Origin: Symmetrospora coprosmae
Taxonomy: Eukaryota > Basidiomycota > Cystobasidiomycetes > Symmetrosporaceae
Assembly: GCA_008802785.1 (NCBI GenBank)
Contig: VUYT01000025.1
Coordinates: forward strand, 1 to 64,000
Length of the DNA stretch: 64,000 bases
Direction: 5' to 3'
Shown: in pieces, positions 35,057-46,029 of the stretch
Layout: each line of letters starts with the position of its first letter
Position numbering within the stretch: position 1 is the stretch's first letter
Translations under genes and position numbers: made by a program
The notes under the pieces: generated by a model
What the model was told of the DNA's origin: nothing
Database searches by the model: none
What the model saw: only the letters and a program-made list of their open reading frames with translations

Positions 35057-36701
35057 ATGGCCCTGATGGGATTGCTCGTGCAATGCGCGCTGATGGCAGC
35101 GGGGACGTTCGCCATTGGCTCGATACCATTGCACCTGGCGAGCTCGTCACCACCGCCGGCGGCCAGGCAGCGTGGATCCTCTTCGTCAGGAGGAGCCACC
35201 ACTGCGACATCGAGCACGGCGCTCTCCCCTGGATCTGGGATATCTGCAGCGTCCTCGACAGCAGCAGCAGCGGCAGCAGCTTCAGCAGAGTTCAGCTCGA
35301 GCGCCGTCTCCATCTATTCCATCAGCCTGCTCATAGGGACCGCCCTGGCCGTCATCATCCCGGAGGGACTGGCCATCATCCAGCGCAGCGCCGCCAACGG
35401 CAAGGAAGGGCAGCGCGAAGGCGAAGTGCACGAGCACGTAGGGGACGGCAACGACGCGGATGTCGGGTTCTGGATCGGGCTCGCCCTCTGCTCGGGCTTC
35501 CTCCTCATGTGGGTGCCGCCAAGCTCTCTTCCTTCCTACTCTATGCGACGGCACACGTGCTGAAATGGATGAGCCAGGTTCTGCATTCACCAGTACACGG
35601 CTGATTCGCACAGTCGAGCCCATGGGCACGCATACGGGTCCGTCCCTCTGTCTGCGTCGTCGCGGGTGCCAAAAGACCTCGAGAGCAATGGCAACTACAC
35701 GGACGGCGACACGGATGCCGAAGCAGACAGCGCTCGTGCAGGAGGGAGCGCGCTGAGCAGTCAGACAGGCGACTACTTCAGCCTCGCCTCGTCCTCGGCG
35801 TCATCCGCGAGCAGCAAGACCGTGACGCAGCATGCCCATGCGCACGGACAGCGGCGGTCAAGCGAGCCTCTGCAGTCTGCCGACCCGCTCGACAGCGCCT
35901 CGCCTGCCTTCTCGACCTTCGTTGGACTGCTGTTTCACGCGCTCGCTGATGGAATCGCGCTCGGCGCTGCCGCGTCATTTGCGTCCGCCGGTGCGGCATC
36001 ACCAGGACAAGGGGGTAAGCCCGCAGGTGGCGCAGGAGGCTCGGAAGACGACGACGAAGCCGCTGGGCTGTCGTTCCTCATCTTTCTCTCGCTCATCGTA
36101 CACAAGGCGCCTGTTGCCTTTTCCCTCTCCTCCTTGCTCATGTCCTTCTCGCCCGCCGCGTCTCTCCGCACGCACAAGGGCCACATCCGCCGTGCGCTGG
36201 GCGTGTTCGCACTCGCTACGCCAATAGGTGCCATCGTCACTTGGCTTGCGCTGAGGCTCGTCTCGCTCATCACGTGGAGCGCGAGCATGGAGGACGGGAA
36301 CGAGGAGGATGGAAACATTGAAGGTCCTCTAGGCGGCAACATGCGCGGAAAGCTCGAGTTCTGGAGTGAATCGCCTCGTCGCTTCCCAGTGGTTGCATTT
36401 TCGCGGTGGCTGACGATTCGGGACATGTGTGTGCGCTTCAGCCGGGATGGCCCTCCTCTTCTCAGCGGGCACCTTCCTCTTCGTCTCGACGCACGTCATG
36501 TCTACCATGGATTCGGGCAAGCGGACAAACGCCGTGAGCGCAGCTGCTTCATGCGCACCGGGCAGCGCATCGAGGATGCACTTCTCCGAGCATGGTCAGG
36601 CGCCGGCCATGAAGAGCAGCACGCGGATCGGGCTGTTTGTGGCCGGCATGCTCACGCCGCTAGTGCTGAGCGCGGTGTTTGGTCATCATCATGGGCATTA
36701 G
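35057..36701 (+). CDS. ZIP-family metal transporter, ZIP9/ATX2-like
   Basis: Exons: 35057..35508, 35578..36365, 36442..36701, giving 499 residues. Eight helices are expected. Those easily read are GLLVQCALMAAGTFAIGSIP, ISLLIGTALAVIIPEGLAII, GFWIGLALCSGFLLMFC, the metal-site helix FVGLLFHALADGIALGAAAS, LIFLSLIVHKAPVAFSLSSL, and LGVFALATPIGAIVTWLALR. Also visible are GMALLFSAGTFLFVSTHVM and IGLFVAGMLTPLVLSAVFG. The HALADG and HKAP boxes are those of the ZIP9/ATX2 subgroup, which works at the Golgi on Zn or Mn. The loop after helix 3 is long and Ser/His-rich (HAHAHG), and the protein ends GHHHGH. Both are typical metal-binding features of ZIPs. Confidence 0.88.
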
Positions 36702-37163
36702 AGCAACCACAGTGCTGTTGTTGTGTGTATAGAGTCCGAGAAGTAGAAGGTCTACCCTACAAGCAAGTGCTGCTTGTCCCCGGCCCGGTGTCGAGTCCCA
36801 ATCTGGGATACGCAGATCAGCGGCCCGCGTAAGGTCAAGCAGACATTGATCATGCGAAGCGGCAGAGAGAGCCAGATGTGGTGTCACCCGCGCAACCACG
36901 CCGCTGCATTTGACCCAGGGCCATTCGCGTGTGACCGCATGTCGCTCGCGCGCAGTGGATATCGAAGCAAGCGTTGTCTGCCAACCTACTGAGCCAGAGG
37001 TCCAATGCCTGCGCGTCTCAAGGAATCGCGTGTTTCGATGCCTCGCCACTGGCTAGTGTGAAGGCCGGTCTCTCAGCCTGTCGAGCGATATGGCTCGTAT
37101 TACTTGTTCGTGATGTATCTAGCACTGCATGACATGCGCCCAGCATCCCTGTCAGACCGGCCC
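36702..37163. other. Convergent intergenic region
   Basis: 462 bases between the ZIP stop (+) and the GGC1 stop (-). Two 3' UTRs are expected. No other feature seen. Confidence 0.45.
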
Positions 37164-38879
37164 CTACATAATCTTCGCGAATGCAGGGATCAAGCCTGTT
37201 GGTGCAGCAAGACTGGTCAGTCACGGTTGAAGCGGCGATTGAACAGCGGAAAGCCCTTACTGTTTGCAATCGTCATGGCGAAGACGAGTTTAGGTCCAAT
37301 GACAAGGATCTAAGGGCAATTGTGTTTGTGGTTGAGCTCAGCCGTCTAGGCCGTGCGGTGACGACGTCCGAGTAGGGCCGTAAACTCACCTTGGGCGTCA
37401 AGCCTTTGAAGAAGGCGCCGACGCCTTCGTTCTTGATGAGATCCTTGATGAGCGTGACGCCTCCGACCTTGCTCTCAAAGCTGCAGGGCGAGCCGAGATG
37501 GCAGGTCAGTGGCTGGCCGGGGTATCGGAGGAGGTTGGCACGAGTCTGTCTGACCCACTTCTGGTTCTGCACGCGTGTCTTGATGACGTCGAGTGGCTGC
37601 GACACCACGAGCGACGAGATGCTCCCAACGATAGAGGCCACGGCGTTCTGGCTCCATGTCGCTTGCGAGTAGTCCTTGAGTCCGAGCAGGTACTCCTTTG
37701 CGAACGCGGACCCTCCGAAGAGCTGGCACGCAGTGGGCCGCATCAGTACTGGTAGAAAACTTGGGCGCGAGCACTGAGCACTACTCACTGCGAACGAGCC
37801 TGGCGCATTCCTCGCTGCCGTCCATCCCCAACCCCTGTACAGCGCGAACCCTTCGTCCGCCACAATGCGCAGGATCCCGCGCCCCCGGAACGCTTCGGGG
37901 TTCGTCTGTCGCTTGATCTTGAGGACGTCAAGTGGCAGAAGCACAATCTCTCCGATGCCAATGAGGCTGCCTGCGCTCGCGTGCATGAGTGCCTTGCCCT
38001 TTTTAGCGCCGAATGCGCTCTCGAAGCTCCGCTTGTAGTTGGCGCTGAAGGACACCGGACGGGGCGTCAGTAGGCAGGCCGTATGTGGAAACTGTGCTCG
38101 AGCTCGACTCACTTGAGGTAGTCGTTGGCGTACGGCTGTCCTCCAAACCTGGACGGAGGAGAGCAACGTCAGCATTGCGATAAAGAGAGGGGCTCAGAAG
38201 GCCGGGGCCGTACTTGTACACTCGCTGCAGGATCTTGTAGCCTGCAGCGTAGCCGAGCCCTGGGAACAAGCTGAGGAACTTTTTCCCCGCTGACTCTGCT
38301 GCGTGGTTCCTGAAGATGACGGCGTTGAGGGTGGACATGGAGAGCTGTGGCCGACGGGTCAACGCGAGTCATTCATCGTCAGCCGCAGCGCGGATACTGG
38401 CCGGTGAGAGCCATAGCCAGAGCGAGAGCGAGAGCATCAATTGAAACAGGCAGCGCACATTGGCTCGGTTGCTCATGAGTCGCTTGCTGATGGTGTCGAC
38501 CTGCGATGCGGTGCGGTGCGCGGAGAGGAGCGGAGGGGACAGAGAAAAAGCCATAGCAGGCACGATATGCCGCGACAGCGAGAGCGAAAGCGAAAGCGAA
38601 AGCGAAAGCGTCAGAGCGTCAGAGCGTGAGCGGGAGCGGGATTGCTGCAGCAGCACGACCATGGTGTCACTCTCAGCGCACCGGGTGGAACACCATCAGT
38701 TCTGCGACGCCTGTTGAGGTGGATATGGGGATATTCCCCCCATCCAGGATTAGCCCGCTGTCGCCGTCTCCTTGCAGGATGGAGATACTGTATGACTGAC
38801 CCGCCGTCCCGCTGCCTGCGACACGAGCTGCGACAGATTCCTTGCTCTTCCCTCCTCCGCTCGTCAATGCAGGTGCCAT
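37164..38879 (-). CDS. GGC1: GGC1, mitochondrial GTP/GDP carrier
   Basis: Inner-membrane carrier exchanging GTP for GDP (yeast Ggc1/Yhm1). Exons: 38879..38801, 38710..38682, 38500..38459, 38344..38214, 38148..38113, 38044..37789, 37722..37559, 37480..37390, 37309..37261, 37195..37164, ten in all, giving 302 residues, the family length. Sequence landmarks match closely: ELMVFHPVDTISKRLMSN, LFPGLGYAAGYKILQRVYK, GEIVLLPLDVLKIKRQTNPE, LYRGWGWTAARNAPGSFALF, AKEYLLGLKDYSQATWSQN, VVSQPLDVIKTRVQNQNF, and GVGAFFKGLTPK. The three PxD carrier signatures (HPVD, LPLD, QPLD) are all present. The two 5' exons are 79 and 29 bases and are separated from the rest by an intron carrying a GCGAAA tandem repeat. 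Confidence 0.95.
38584..38609. repeat. GCGAAA tandem repeat inside a GGC1 intron
   Basis: Four units of the hexamer, followed by two units of GCGTCAGA-like sequence, within the intron between the second and third GGC1 exons. On the coding strand it is pyrimidine-rich. Confidence 0.85.
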
Positions 38880-39852
38880 GCTTGATATGGGATGTGTAAT
38901 ATGGTGCAGGACAGAGAGATGCTCAGCTCAGGCGTGCTCGCTCGTCCTCCATTCGGGTGAGGAAGCGGATAGACATGCCCACATCTGCTCCGCTCGCACC
39001 GAATGCACACTGACAGCATGGCAGCAATGGCAGCAGTCGCAGCAGTTACAGCAGCAGCGTACTGTGCATCGCTCGCTGCGTTTCTAATCGTGCTCGCGCT
39101 CAGACGGGCAAGGCCCCTCGGTACCGGTACCGGCTCGTGCCGCATGCAGGATGTACGCGCAATGGCGCAATGGACGCACTGAGACGCAGCCAGGCAGCTT
39201 GAGGTCCACTTCATTTCACTCTATCGTCATGGTCATTGGCAGGGCATGCAACACATCTGCGGAACAAAGACGATTGTGGTGACCATCTGGCGGGCGGCCC
39301 CCCCCCCCCCCCCCCGGGTTCCGAGTTGCCCTGGACCGACGACTCGAGACGCAGCGATAAGCGAACGGTTATTGACTGATGTTGAGCACCCATATGCATG
39401 CCTGGTCAGCACCGATGACTGACAGCGACAATTGCTGGCTGCGTAATCGGCCCATGCCAATGCTGGTCGCGGCACTCACTACTCAAGCCCCAGCCCAGAT
39501 TCCAATCTCGACAGATGCAAGGCCTGGAGGCTGGACGGCGGCATGCGCAGCGAAAACACTTCGCCCTGCCACGCCTTTACTTGGGCCCAAGCTCCTGCTT
39601 GCTTTCCCCCTCTCTTCCTCCCCAAGCACCCTCCCCACCATCTCAGCTGGTCTAAGCCGCTCCCTTACCGAACCCACCCCGGAACCTGGCTGATTGATTC
39701 AGACCACACGCCATCTCGGTACACTGCTGTGCAGTTCGAGCCTCGCTACCATCCGCCGTTGACCAGTGGGACAGTGTCTTCATCCCCACCTCGACCTCTC
39801 TGCTTCGACAGTCCTAGAGCCGGTCTCTCTACCCCTTCAACCTCCGCCCACA
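38880..39852. other. Divergent promoter region with a C homopolymer
   Basis: 973 bases between GGC1 (-) and the GH5 gene (+). It includes an 18-base run of C near 39299-39316. The last 250 bases are pyrimidine-rich with CTTCCCC stretches, like a fungal leader. No coding exon supported. Confidence 0.5.
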
Positions 39853-42380
39853 ATGCCTACTTCAGTCCTGGGCTCCGTCTCTTCCCTTACCAACGTCCTC
39901 GCCGGGCTCGGGCTCGTCGGCGCCCTCTTCAAGCCGGTGGCTCCGCTTGTCGACACGGTCAGCACGACGCTCCAGCCCGCCCTGGGCCCCACTGTCAATC
40001 CGGCACTCGCCCCTCTCGGGCTCTCCCTCATCGCGGCACCTGATGCCGACACCAACACGACGACAACGACCAATTCGGCCGCTGCAAACGCCAATGCGGG
40101 CACCAACGAGGCGACCTCGCGCGCACAGAACTCGCAGTGTGTCGTAGAGGCGTACGAGGTGCCCCCTCCCACCCAGTTCACCTTCCCGCCATACAACAAA
40201 GACGACGCCACCTTGTACAGGTACAGACAGCAGCAGTCTGTCAACCTCGGAGGCTGGTTCGCCCTCGAGAGCTGGATGACACCCTCGCTGTTTACCTGCG
40301 CCGGCGGCAATAAGACATCCGAGCTGGACTTTGCCATGGGCTGGGGCGCACCCGAGCTTGCTCGAATGGTTATTGGTGGGTCCGCCCTTGTCGAGCTGCT
40401 TTCAACTGCCTCAGAAGCTGACCTCTGGTCATCTTCCCCACAGAACGACATTGGTAAGCAATCCCCTGGATTATATCTGCTCCGCTGTTATCCGCATGGC
40501 AGTAGACTGAAAGCGCTTTCACCTGCTCATTTTAAAAGGGACACATTCATGGGCGAGGCCGGTAAGACCGAATGTTGCTCCGCTTTTATCCGCATGGAAT
40601 TCGACTGAAAGTGCTTTCACCGGGCAGATTGGGCATACCTCGCTAGCATTGGCGTCAACACTGTGCGCGTGCCTATCGGCTACTGGTCGCTGGGACCTGC
40701 CTTTCTCCAAGGCACGCCCTTTGAAAAATACGCCAGTGTCTACACCAACGCATGGGCTCGCGTCGTGCGCGCCATCAACGCTGCAGAGAAGTACAAGATT
40801 GGCGTCCTCATCGACGTGCACGGCGCCCCTGGCTCGCAGAACGGCCTGCCCTCTTCCGGCGTGTCCACGGGCATGCAGGACCTCTTCATCGACCCGGCCA
40901 ACGTGCACAAGACGCTTGCCGTCCTCAGCTTCCTCACGCAGCAGCTCGCGCCCGTCTCGAACGTTGTGGGCATGCAGATTCTCAACGAGCCGTATCCGGA
41001 CAAGAACCTCGAGCAGTTCTACAACATGACCATCTCGAGCCTGCGCACCCTCGTTCCGGAGGCGCTCAGCCTGCCATTCTACATCCACGACTCGTTCGAT
41101 CCAGTCCGCTTCTCCAACTTTGTCGCAAAGCGCCAGGACTTTGTCGTCATGGACCACCACTCGTACTTTGTCTTCAGCCAGGAGAACGCTGCCACGAACG
41201 TCGATAATCACACGGCCGAGGTCCAGACCGACATTGCCAGTGCTCTGTACTCGGCTTCGCAGACGGCACGGCGCAACATGGTCATTGGAGAATTTTCTTG
41301 CGCCCTCTCGGACGAGTCGCTCTCAAAGTCCGACAACCCCGACGAGGCCCGACGCAACTTCTGCACTACACAGATGGAGGTCTATGCCAATGTGCGTCGA
41401 TGTTAGAAGATCCAGTCGCGCTGATACCGTACGCTGACATCGTCAACTTCCAGATCTCGAGCGGCTGGTCCTTCTGGTCATATAACGAGGAGAGCTGCCA
41501 GGACGACCCGTCCTGGTGCTTCCGGTCCGCCGTTGGCAAGTCCCTTCCATCGTCCTTCAGCGCCTACCCCGATGCCCCTGCCCGCAACGCCTCCCGCTCG
41601 CAAACATCGCCAAGCGAGACCGTCAGTTTGATGTCGGACTCTCTCGTCGCCGCCATCAACGCGCTCGCTCCTCCCCCAATCGGCAACGCTGCGGGCGCCG
41701 CCATCAATGGCACCAAGGCGGATCTCAACACCGTTGAAGACGTCCCACTGACGCCCGCATCTGCTCAGAGCGCCGGAACCAAAGCCGTGACGTCCAATGC
41801 GGGCGCACTCGGCCTCGTCAAGCGCTTTGGGCACTGGGCGCGCCACCGCTCCGACTACTTCGCCGCCGCCAGCAAGCGCAGTGCCGCCGTCAGGCAGGCG
41901 CAGGCCGACAGTTCGGCAGAGTACTACCGCTCCCTCGTTCACCCCCGCAACTTCCGCGTCGCGGCTGCGCCAGCCTCGTCCAGCTCTGACGGGCCCACCG
42001 CTCCGCATCTCCGGTCGATGCGCAAGCGAGGGCCGTCCAGCTCCGAGCAGGCCATCTCGCTCGGCTACTCCGAGGGCTTTGAGGCGGGCAGGTCGTTCGC
42101 GGCCAACAATCTCAGCAAGGTCGGCTTCATCAACCAGCTCATCGAGGACAAGCTTGCCGATCACGTCGCAAACAAGGACCTCGAGGAGTCGAAGGGAGAC
42201 TACTATCGCAGCTGGTACGCCAAGGGCGTCGCAGACGCGGAGGCGCTAGTCGTGAGTCCGCCCGCGCATCGGATTCTATTCCCGCTGCCATTCCCGCCGC
42301 CGCTCATCTCTCTCCCTTCACGTCCCCAGGCCCAGACGCTCACCGCCGAAAGCGCTTCATCCCCGTCAAGCGACTTCTAG
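39853..42380 (+). CDS. GH5-family exo-beta-1,3-glucanase-like enzyme
   Basis: Likely cell-wall glucan hydrolase. Exons: 39853..40375, 40444..40453, 40539..40561, 40628..41391, 41454..42251, 42330..42380, giving 722 residues. The catalytic domain has SVNLGGWFALESWMTPSLF, HWDTFMGEADWAYLASIGVN, VRVPIGYWSLGPAF, and IGVLIDVHGAPGSQNG. The acid/base lies in GMQILNEPYPD and the nucleophile in MVIGEFSCAL, with SGWSFWSYNEE after it. The HWDTFMGEADW motif is built across a 10-base and a 23-base exon, and the two introns around the latter are near copies. The N-terminus is hydrophobic but lacks a clear signal-peptide cleavage site. About 240 C-terminal residues after the catalytic domain, including SEGFEAGRSFAANNLSKVGF, are unlike anything I recognise. 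The exact substrate is inferred from family. Confidence 0.88.
40454..40627 (+). repeat. Pair of near-identical introns flanking a 23-base exon
   Basis: Intron 40454..40538 and intron 40562..40627 share a 48-base core (about 40476-40523 and 40574-40621). By eye, 41 of 48 positions are identical without gaps. The core contains TTATCCGCATGG and then GACTGAAAG with a CTGA branch site, inside a palindrome GAAAGCGCTTTC (one change in the second copy). Both begin GTAAG. The exon between them has no resemblance to the core. Confidence 0.9.
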
Positions 42381-42604
42381 ACCGTTCACCGATCTGTAGC
42401 CCGTCCCTGTTGTTGTCGCCTAGATGATGAGCAGCTATGTGCTGCAGAGTCAATCTTTGAGATCAAGTGTTCGCCTTCCCTTGCAAGTCACGTCACAGTC
42501 CCGTCAGTCGCCGTGCATCACCGATTCTTGGATTGGACGCCGTATAGCCGAAGCACCCTTCGGTACTTCGACGCTGCAAGCAGTATCAAGATAGTAGACT
42601 AGCC

Positions 42605-45600
42605 CTACAAGCCATAGTGCATGAGTAGCTGCTTGCCTTTCTTCTTCTTCTTGCCTCCTGCTGCGCCGTCCGCCGCCAATGTACCCGATCCAACTGCAGA
42701 GCCGCTGCCGTTTCCACCTGCAGAGCTGCTCTCTCCATCAACCTGCAAGTCCTGCAGGCTCTGCTGCAGAGCCTTTTCTAGCTGTGCAGCTTCCGCCTCG
42801 TAGCTCGATAGTGGAGGTGGTGATGGGGCAGGGCCCCAGGGACTCGCCGCGCTGGCAGGGGCGTCTTTCCGCCCAAAGAGCGCTGCTTTCTGTGCTGCGC
42901 GGATCTTCGCCTGCTGAGCGAAGGGAAGAGATGGGAATGCGGATGCGCCTGGCGCAGCTCCCGAGGTGGATGCGCCATTGCTGCTACCAGCAGAGCCTGA
43001 CGGTCGGTTGTTAACGGCTGGCGAGCGGGTGCCGGACGCGCTTCCCGAGCCCGATGCTGCGGATGGCCCCAACAGAGACGCGGCCGCGGCCGATGCGACA
43101 GGGAAGTACGTTGAGCCGGGCGATGTCGCCTGTGACCGCGAGCTAGCCCAGGGTGTTGCACCACGGACAGCGTGCGACGAAACGGCGTGCCGAGCCGATG
43201 GCAAGGCAGGGAATTTATCGTTCCGCGCTACAGACGCTCGAGCCGTCAAGCCGGGCACAGCGCCGACGTTCTTGTTGGACGCTGCGTCCTCCACGCGCGC
43301 CCAGATCCCAGCAGCAGAGGTCGTCTGCTTTTTCGCCGTTTTCGCGAGCCCGATCTGGCGGCCGCCGGGCAACGGTGAAGCCGAGCGCGAGTTACTGGCG
43401 GATGAGGAAGCGAAGTTCGAGACGGGGTGAGTGGGGACCAGAGAAGGGAAGAGATCGACAGACTGGAGTAAAGAGGCTTGTTGGCGGTCCCATGCGCGCA
43501 GGAGTTCGGTGCGCTTGTCCTCCTTGTCCAGCAGCTCGGCGGTGCTGTGTACGATGCGAGCCGTGACATCGGTCTGGTTGTCGAGCAGGCTGTGAATGGT
43601 CTTGATCATATCTTCGGCCGATGATTCCGAGTTGCGGAAAGCCCGGACTAAGCAAGCGCCGCCGATGGTAGCAGCAGTCAGCCAATTCCCGCGCCATGCA
43701 CGCCGAGCGAATGAAGCATCGACCCACCCGCAGCACGGAAGGAGGCAAGCCTCGTCTCTGAGCCTCCTACGGCTTCGCTGACGCGCGTCAATAACGATGC
43801 ATGCCGTCTACAGACGGACACGTGGAACATCAGCGCCATGACTGGAACTCAGCCACGTCAGGGAGGGCTAGACTCACGCAGCCATCATCGGTTCAGTCTG
43901 CTTGACACCGGTCACAGACTCTTCTGCTCCGTCCCCATTGCGCGCAGGCTTCTTGTCTGCTTTCTTGCTAGACGCAGCAGGCGTGTCGGACGATAAGGCA
44001 GTGTTGAAGCCTCCGCGCTGCAAGCCGGGCACGGTACGTCCTCTGCTACCCATGACACCATTGCTCGACCCAGCAACGGGCTCGGGCGCAACGACCACTG
44101 GCTGCCTCGGAGCCTGAGGTGCAGCTGCCGATGCTGCGGGCGCGTCTCGTGTGGAGCGCGGCCGCATCTGCACGCCCCCGCCTGCGCGCGGGTCGTGCGT
44201 AGGCTGTGCGTACGAGAAGTTTGTCTCGATGCGCCGCGCGCCTTTCCCACTGGCTCCGCCTGCCCCGCCGCCTGCCCCAACGGTGCCGTGCTCGGACAGC
44301 TGGTGCGCCTGCAGGTCGAGCTCATTGTCCATGACTACGAACCGCTGTTCGAGGCAGCGCGTGTTGAGGCACAAATAATGCGCCGCCTGAAAGTGGTTCT
44401 CGAGATGCGGGTAGTCGACATAGTACTGATAGCGCCCGGTCCCGTTCCGTACGCATATGTGGCACTGCTCGTGCCGATCCCGGCAGTGTGTGAAGAGCTC
44501 GTCGTTGCCGTAGAAGGTGATTCGGCAGAATTCGCACATGGGGTGCCCGGAGAAGCCTGTCGACTCGTGATCTTCTGAGGAGCTGTTGGCCAGGTCGCCA
44601 TGCTTGATGTGATCGGTGAGGCCATGCTGAGTGTACAAGAAGTGCTCGTGCGCTGGGCAGGTTGCAGATCAGTCGTCAGGGTCAGAAGAAGCTCGTGCGA
44701 CAGCTTGGAGATTCTCGCTCACCAAAAATCTTCTTGTTCTTTGTGCACAAGTCGCAAAACACGCGATCGTGTGCTTGCCGGACGTGCTTCTTGAGGTCCG
44801 GCCAGCCTGTCGCGAGGTAGTCGCAGTGCAGCTCTGGGCAGTTGAAGCGGAGCAGCGAGAGCGTGTCCTCCATCATCTCTGGCGACTGGAAGGCTATCCC
44901 TAGCTTGGCATCGGAGAACGGGAAGGCGTCTGGTGGAAAGCTTTGGAAGGTGGTCTTTGCGTCGGTCGTGCAAAGCACCGTCGGCAGGTCGAGCTGGCGG
45001 AGATGACGCTGCGGGCCTCAGCACGAGCACGGGAACTGTGAGCGTGCAATGAGAGAAGACGCCTACCTTGCAGAAGGTGCATTCGCGCTTCTTGTAGAGA
45101 GCGCGCAGGCGGAGACTGCACACATGGCAGGTCCGGTGATTGCACGTCCCCAGGACCCAGTACCGAACCGGCTCGGCGCAGATGTAGCAGAACTCCTCCT
45201 CTGCCTCTGCCTCTTCCTCGTCTTCTTCGCCGTCCTCCTCGCCATCCTGGGCAATCTCGGACGCCTGCAGCCCCCCGGCAGAAGGGTCGAGCAGGGTGGT
45301 CGGTCCAGCTCCGCCTCCCGTGATGGCAGCTACCTGGCGACCGGCATCCGCCTGTGACTGTGATGATGCAGCTGAAGCAGCAGTGGCAGCAGCAACCGCG
45401 GCCGCTCTCTCCTCGCGCTCCCTCTCTTGTCGCTCCTGTTCGCGCTCGACCGCGAGCCGTGTAGCCTCTGCGATCCTCGCAGGATCCGCCAGCGGCTGCT
45501 GCACGGGCGTATAGTCTGCAGCTCGTCGCACACGGTGATTCGGATTGGGATTGGGATGAGCATTGCGGCTGTTCCCTCCTGCGCGCCCTTTGCCTTTATT

Positions 45601-45711
45601 CCCTCCTCGTCCTCCTCCTCGTCCAGCTGTGGCTCCAGCTCCTCCTCCTCGCCCAGTCCCGCTCCCGCTCGCAGTCGCACCTCCGCTGCTTCCGCCCTGG
45701 CTGGTGCTCAT
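42605..45711 (-). CDS. HEL2: HEL2/ZNF598-type RING E3 ubiquitin ligase
   Basis: Hel2/ZNF598 senses collided ribosomes and ubiquitinates small-subunit proteins in ribosome quality control. Exons: 45711..45067, 45008..44723, 44652..43878, 43777..43728, 43647..42605, giving 932 residues. The N-terminus is Gly/Arg-rich. The RING follows an acidic run: EFCYICAEPVRYWVLGTCNH, then RTCHVCSLRLRALYKKRECT. The C2H2-type zinc segments come next: LRFNCPELHCDYLATGW, DRVFCDLCTKNKKIF, FLYTQHGLTDHIKHGD, and MCEFCRITFYGNDELFTHCR. The conserved box HPHLENHF-like appears as YVDYPHLENHFQAAHYLC. The C-terminal part has ESSAEDMIKTIHSLLDN and a Pro/Ser-rich tail ending in KKKKKGKQLLMHYGL. The 50-base fourth exon is needed for frame. 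Confidence 0.93.
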
Positions 45712-46029
45712 CTCAGAGTGAGTGAGAAGTACGGTCCGCTTCTACTACTAGAAATGACGGCAAGACTGTCCCAGCAAGTGTCGCTGCGATGCCTCTTTCT
45801 TGGTTGCTTGGTTAGTGTAAACTGACGACAGGGAGCAGCGTCTCTCGCCTCGCCTCGTCTCTGACGATGAGCATGCCGATCGACGACGACGAACAAGAGC
45901 ATCTCCTTGGGATCCAGACGTCCAGGAGAGGGAGAGCACACCGCGGATCCTTGCACACACGGCCTGGTCTATCTCTACATCCTTGCTCTATTGCCGTATC
46001 GCCCATTCGCAGCGCACTTAAACTCCAGA
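45712..46029. other. Intergenic region
   Basis: 318 bases between the CAS1 stop and the HEL2 start, both minus strand. It is expected to hold the HEL2 promoter. Nothing else seen. Confidence 0.45.

Noticed and set aside
38369-38662. Ser/Leu repeat protein on the minus strand
   Set aside because: It is the translation of the GCGAAA repeat and introns within GGC1.
43392-43748. Alternative frame over the HEL2 C-terminal exon
   Set aside because: It gives Arg/Pro/His-biased sequence without continuation, while the chosen frame runs on through the conserved C-terminus.
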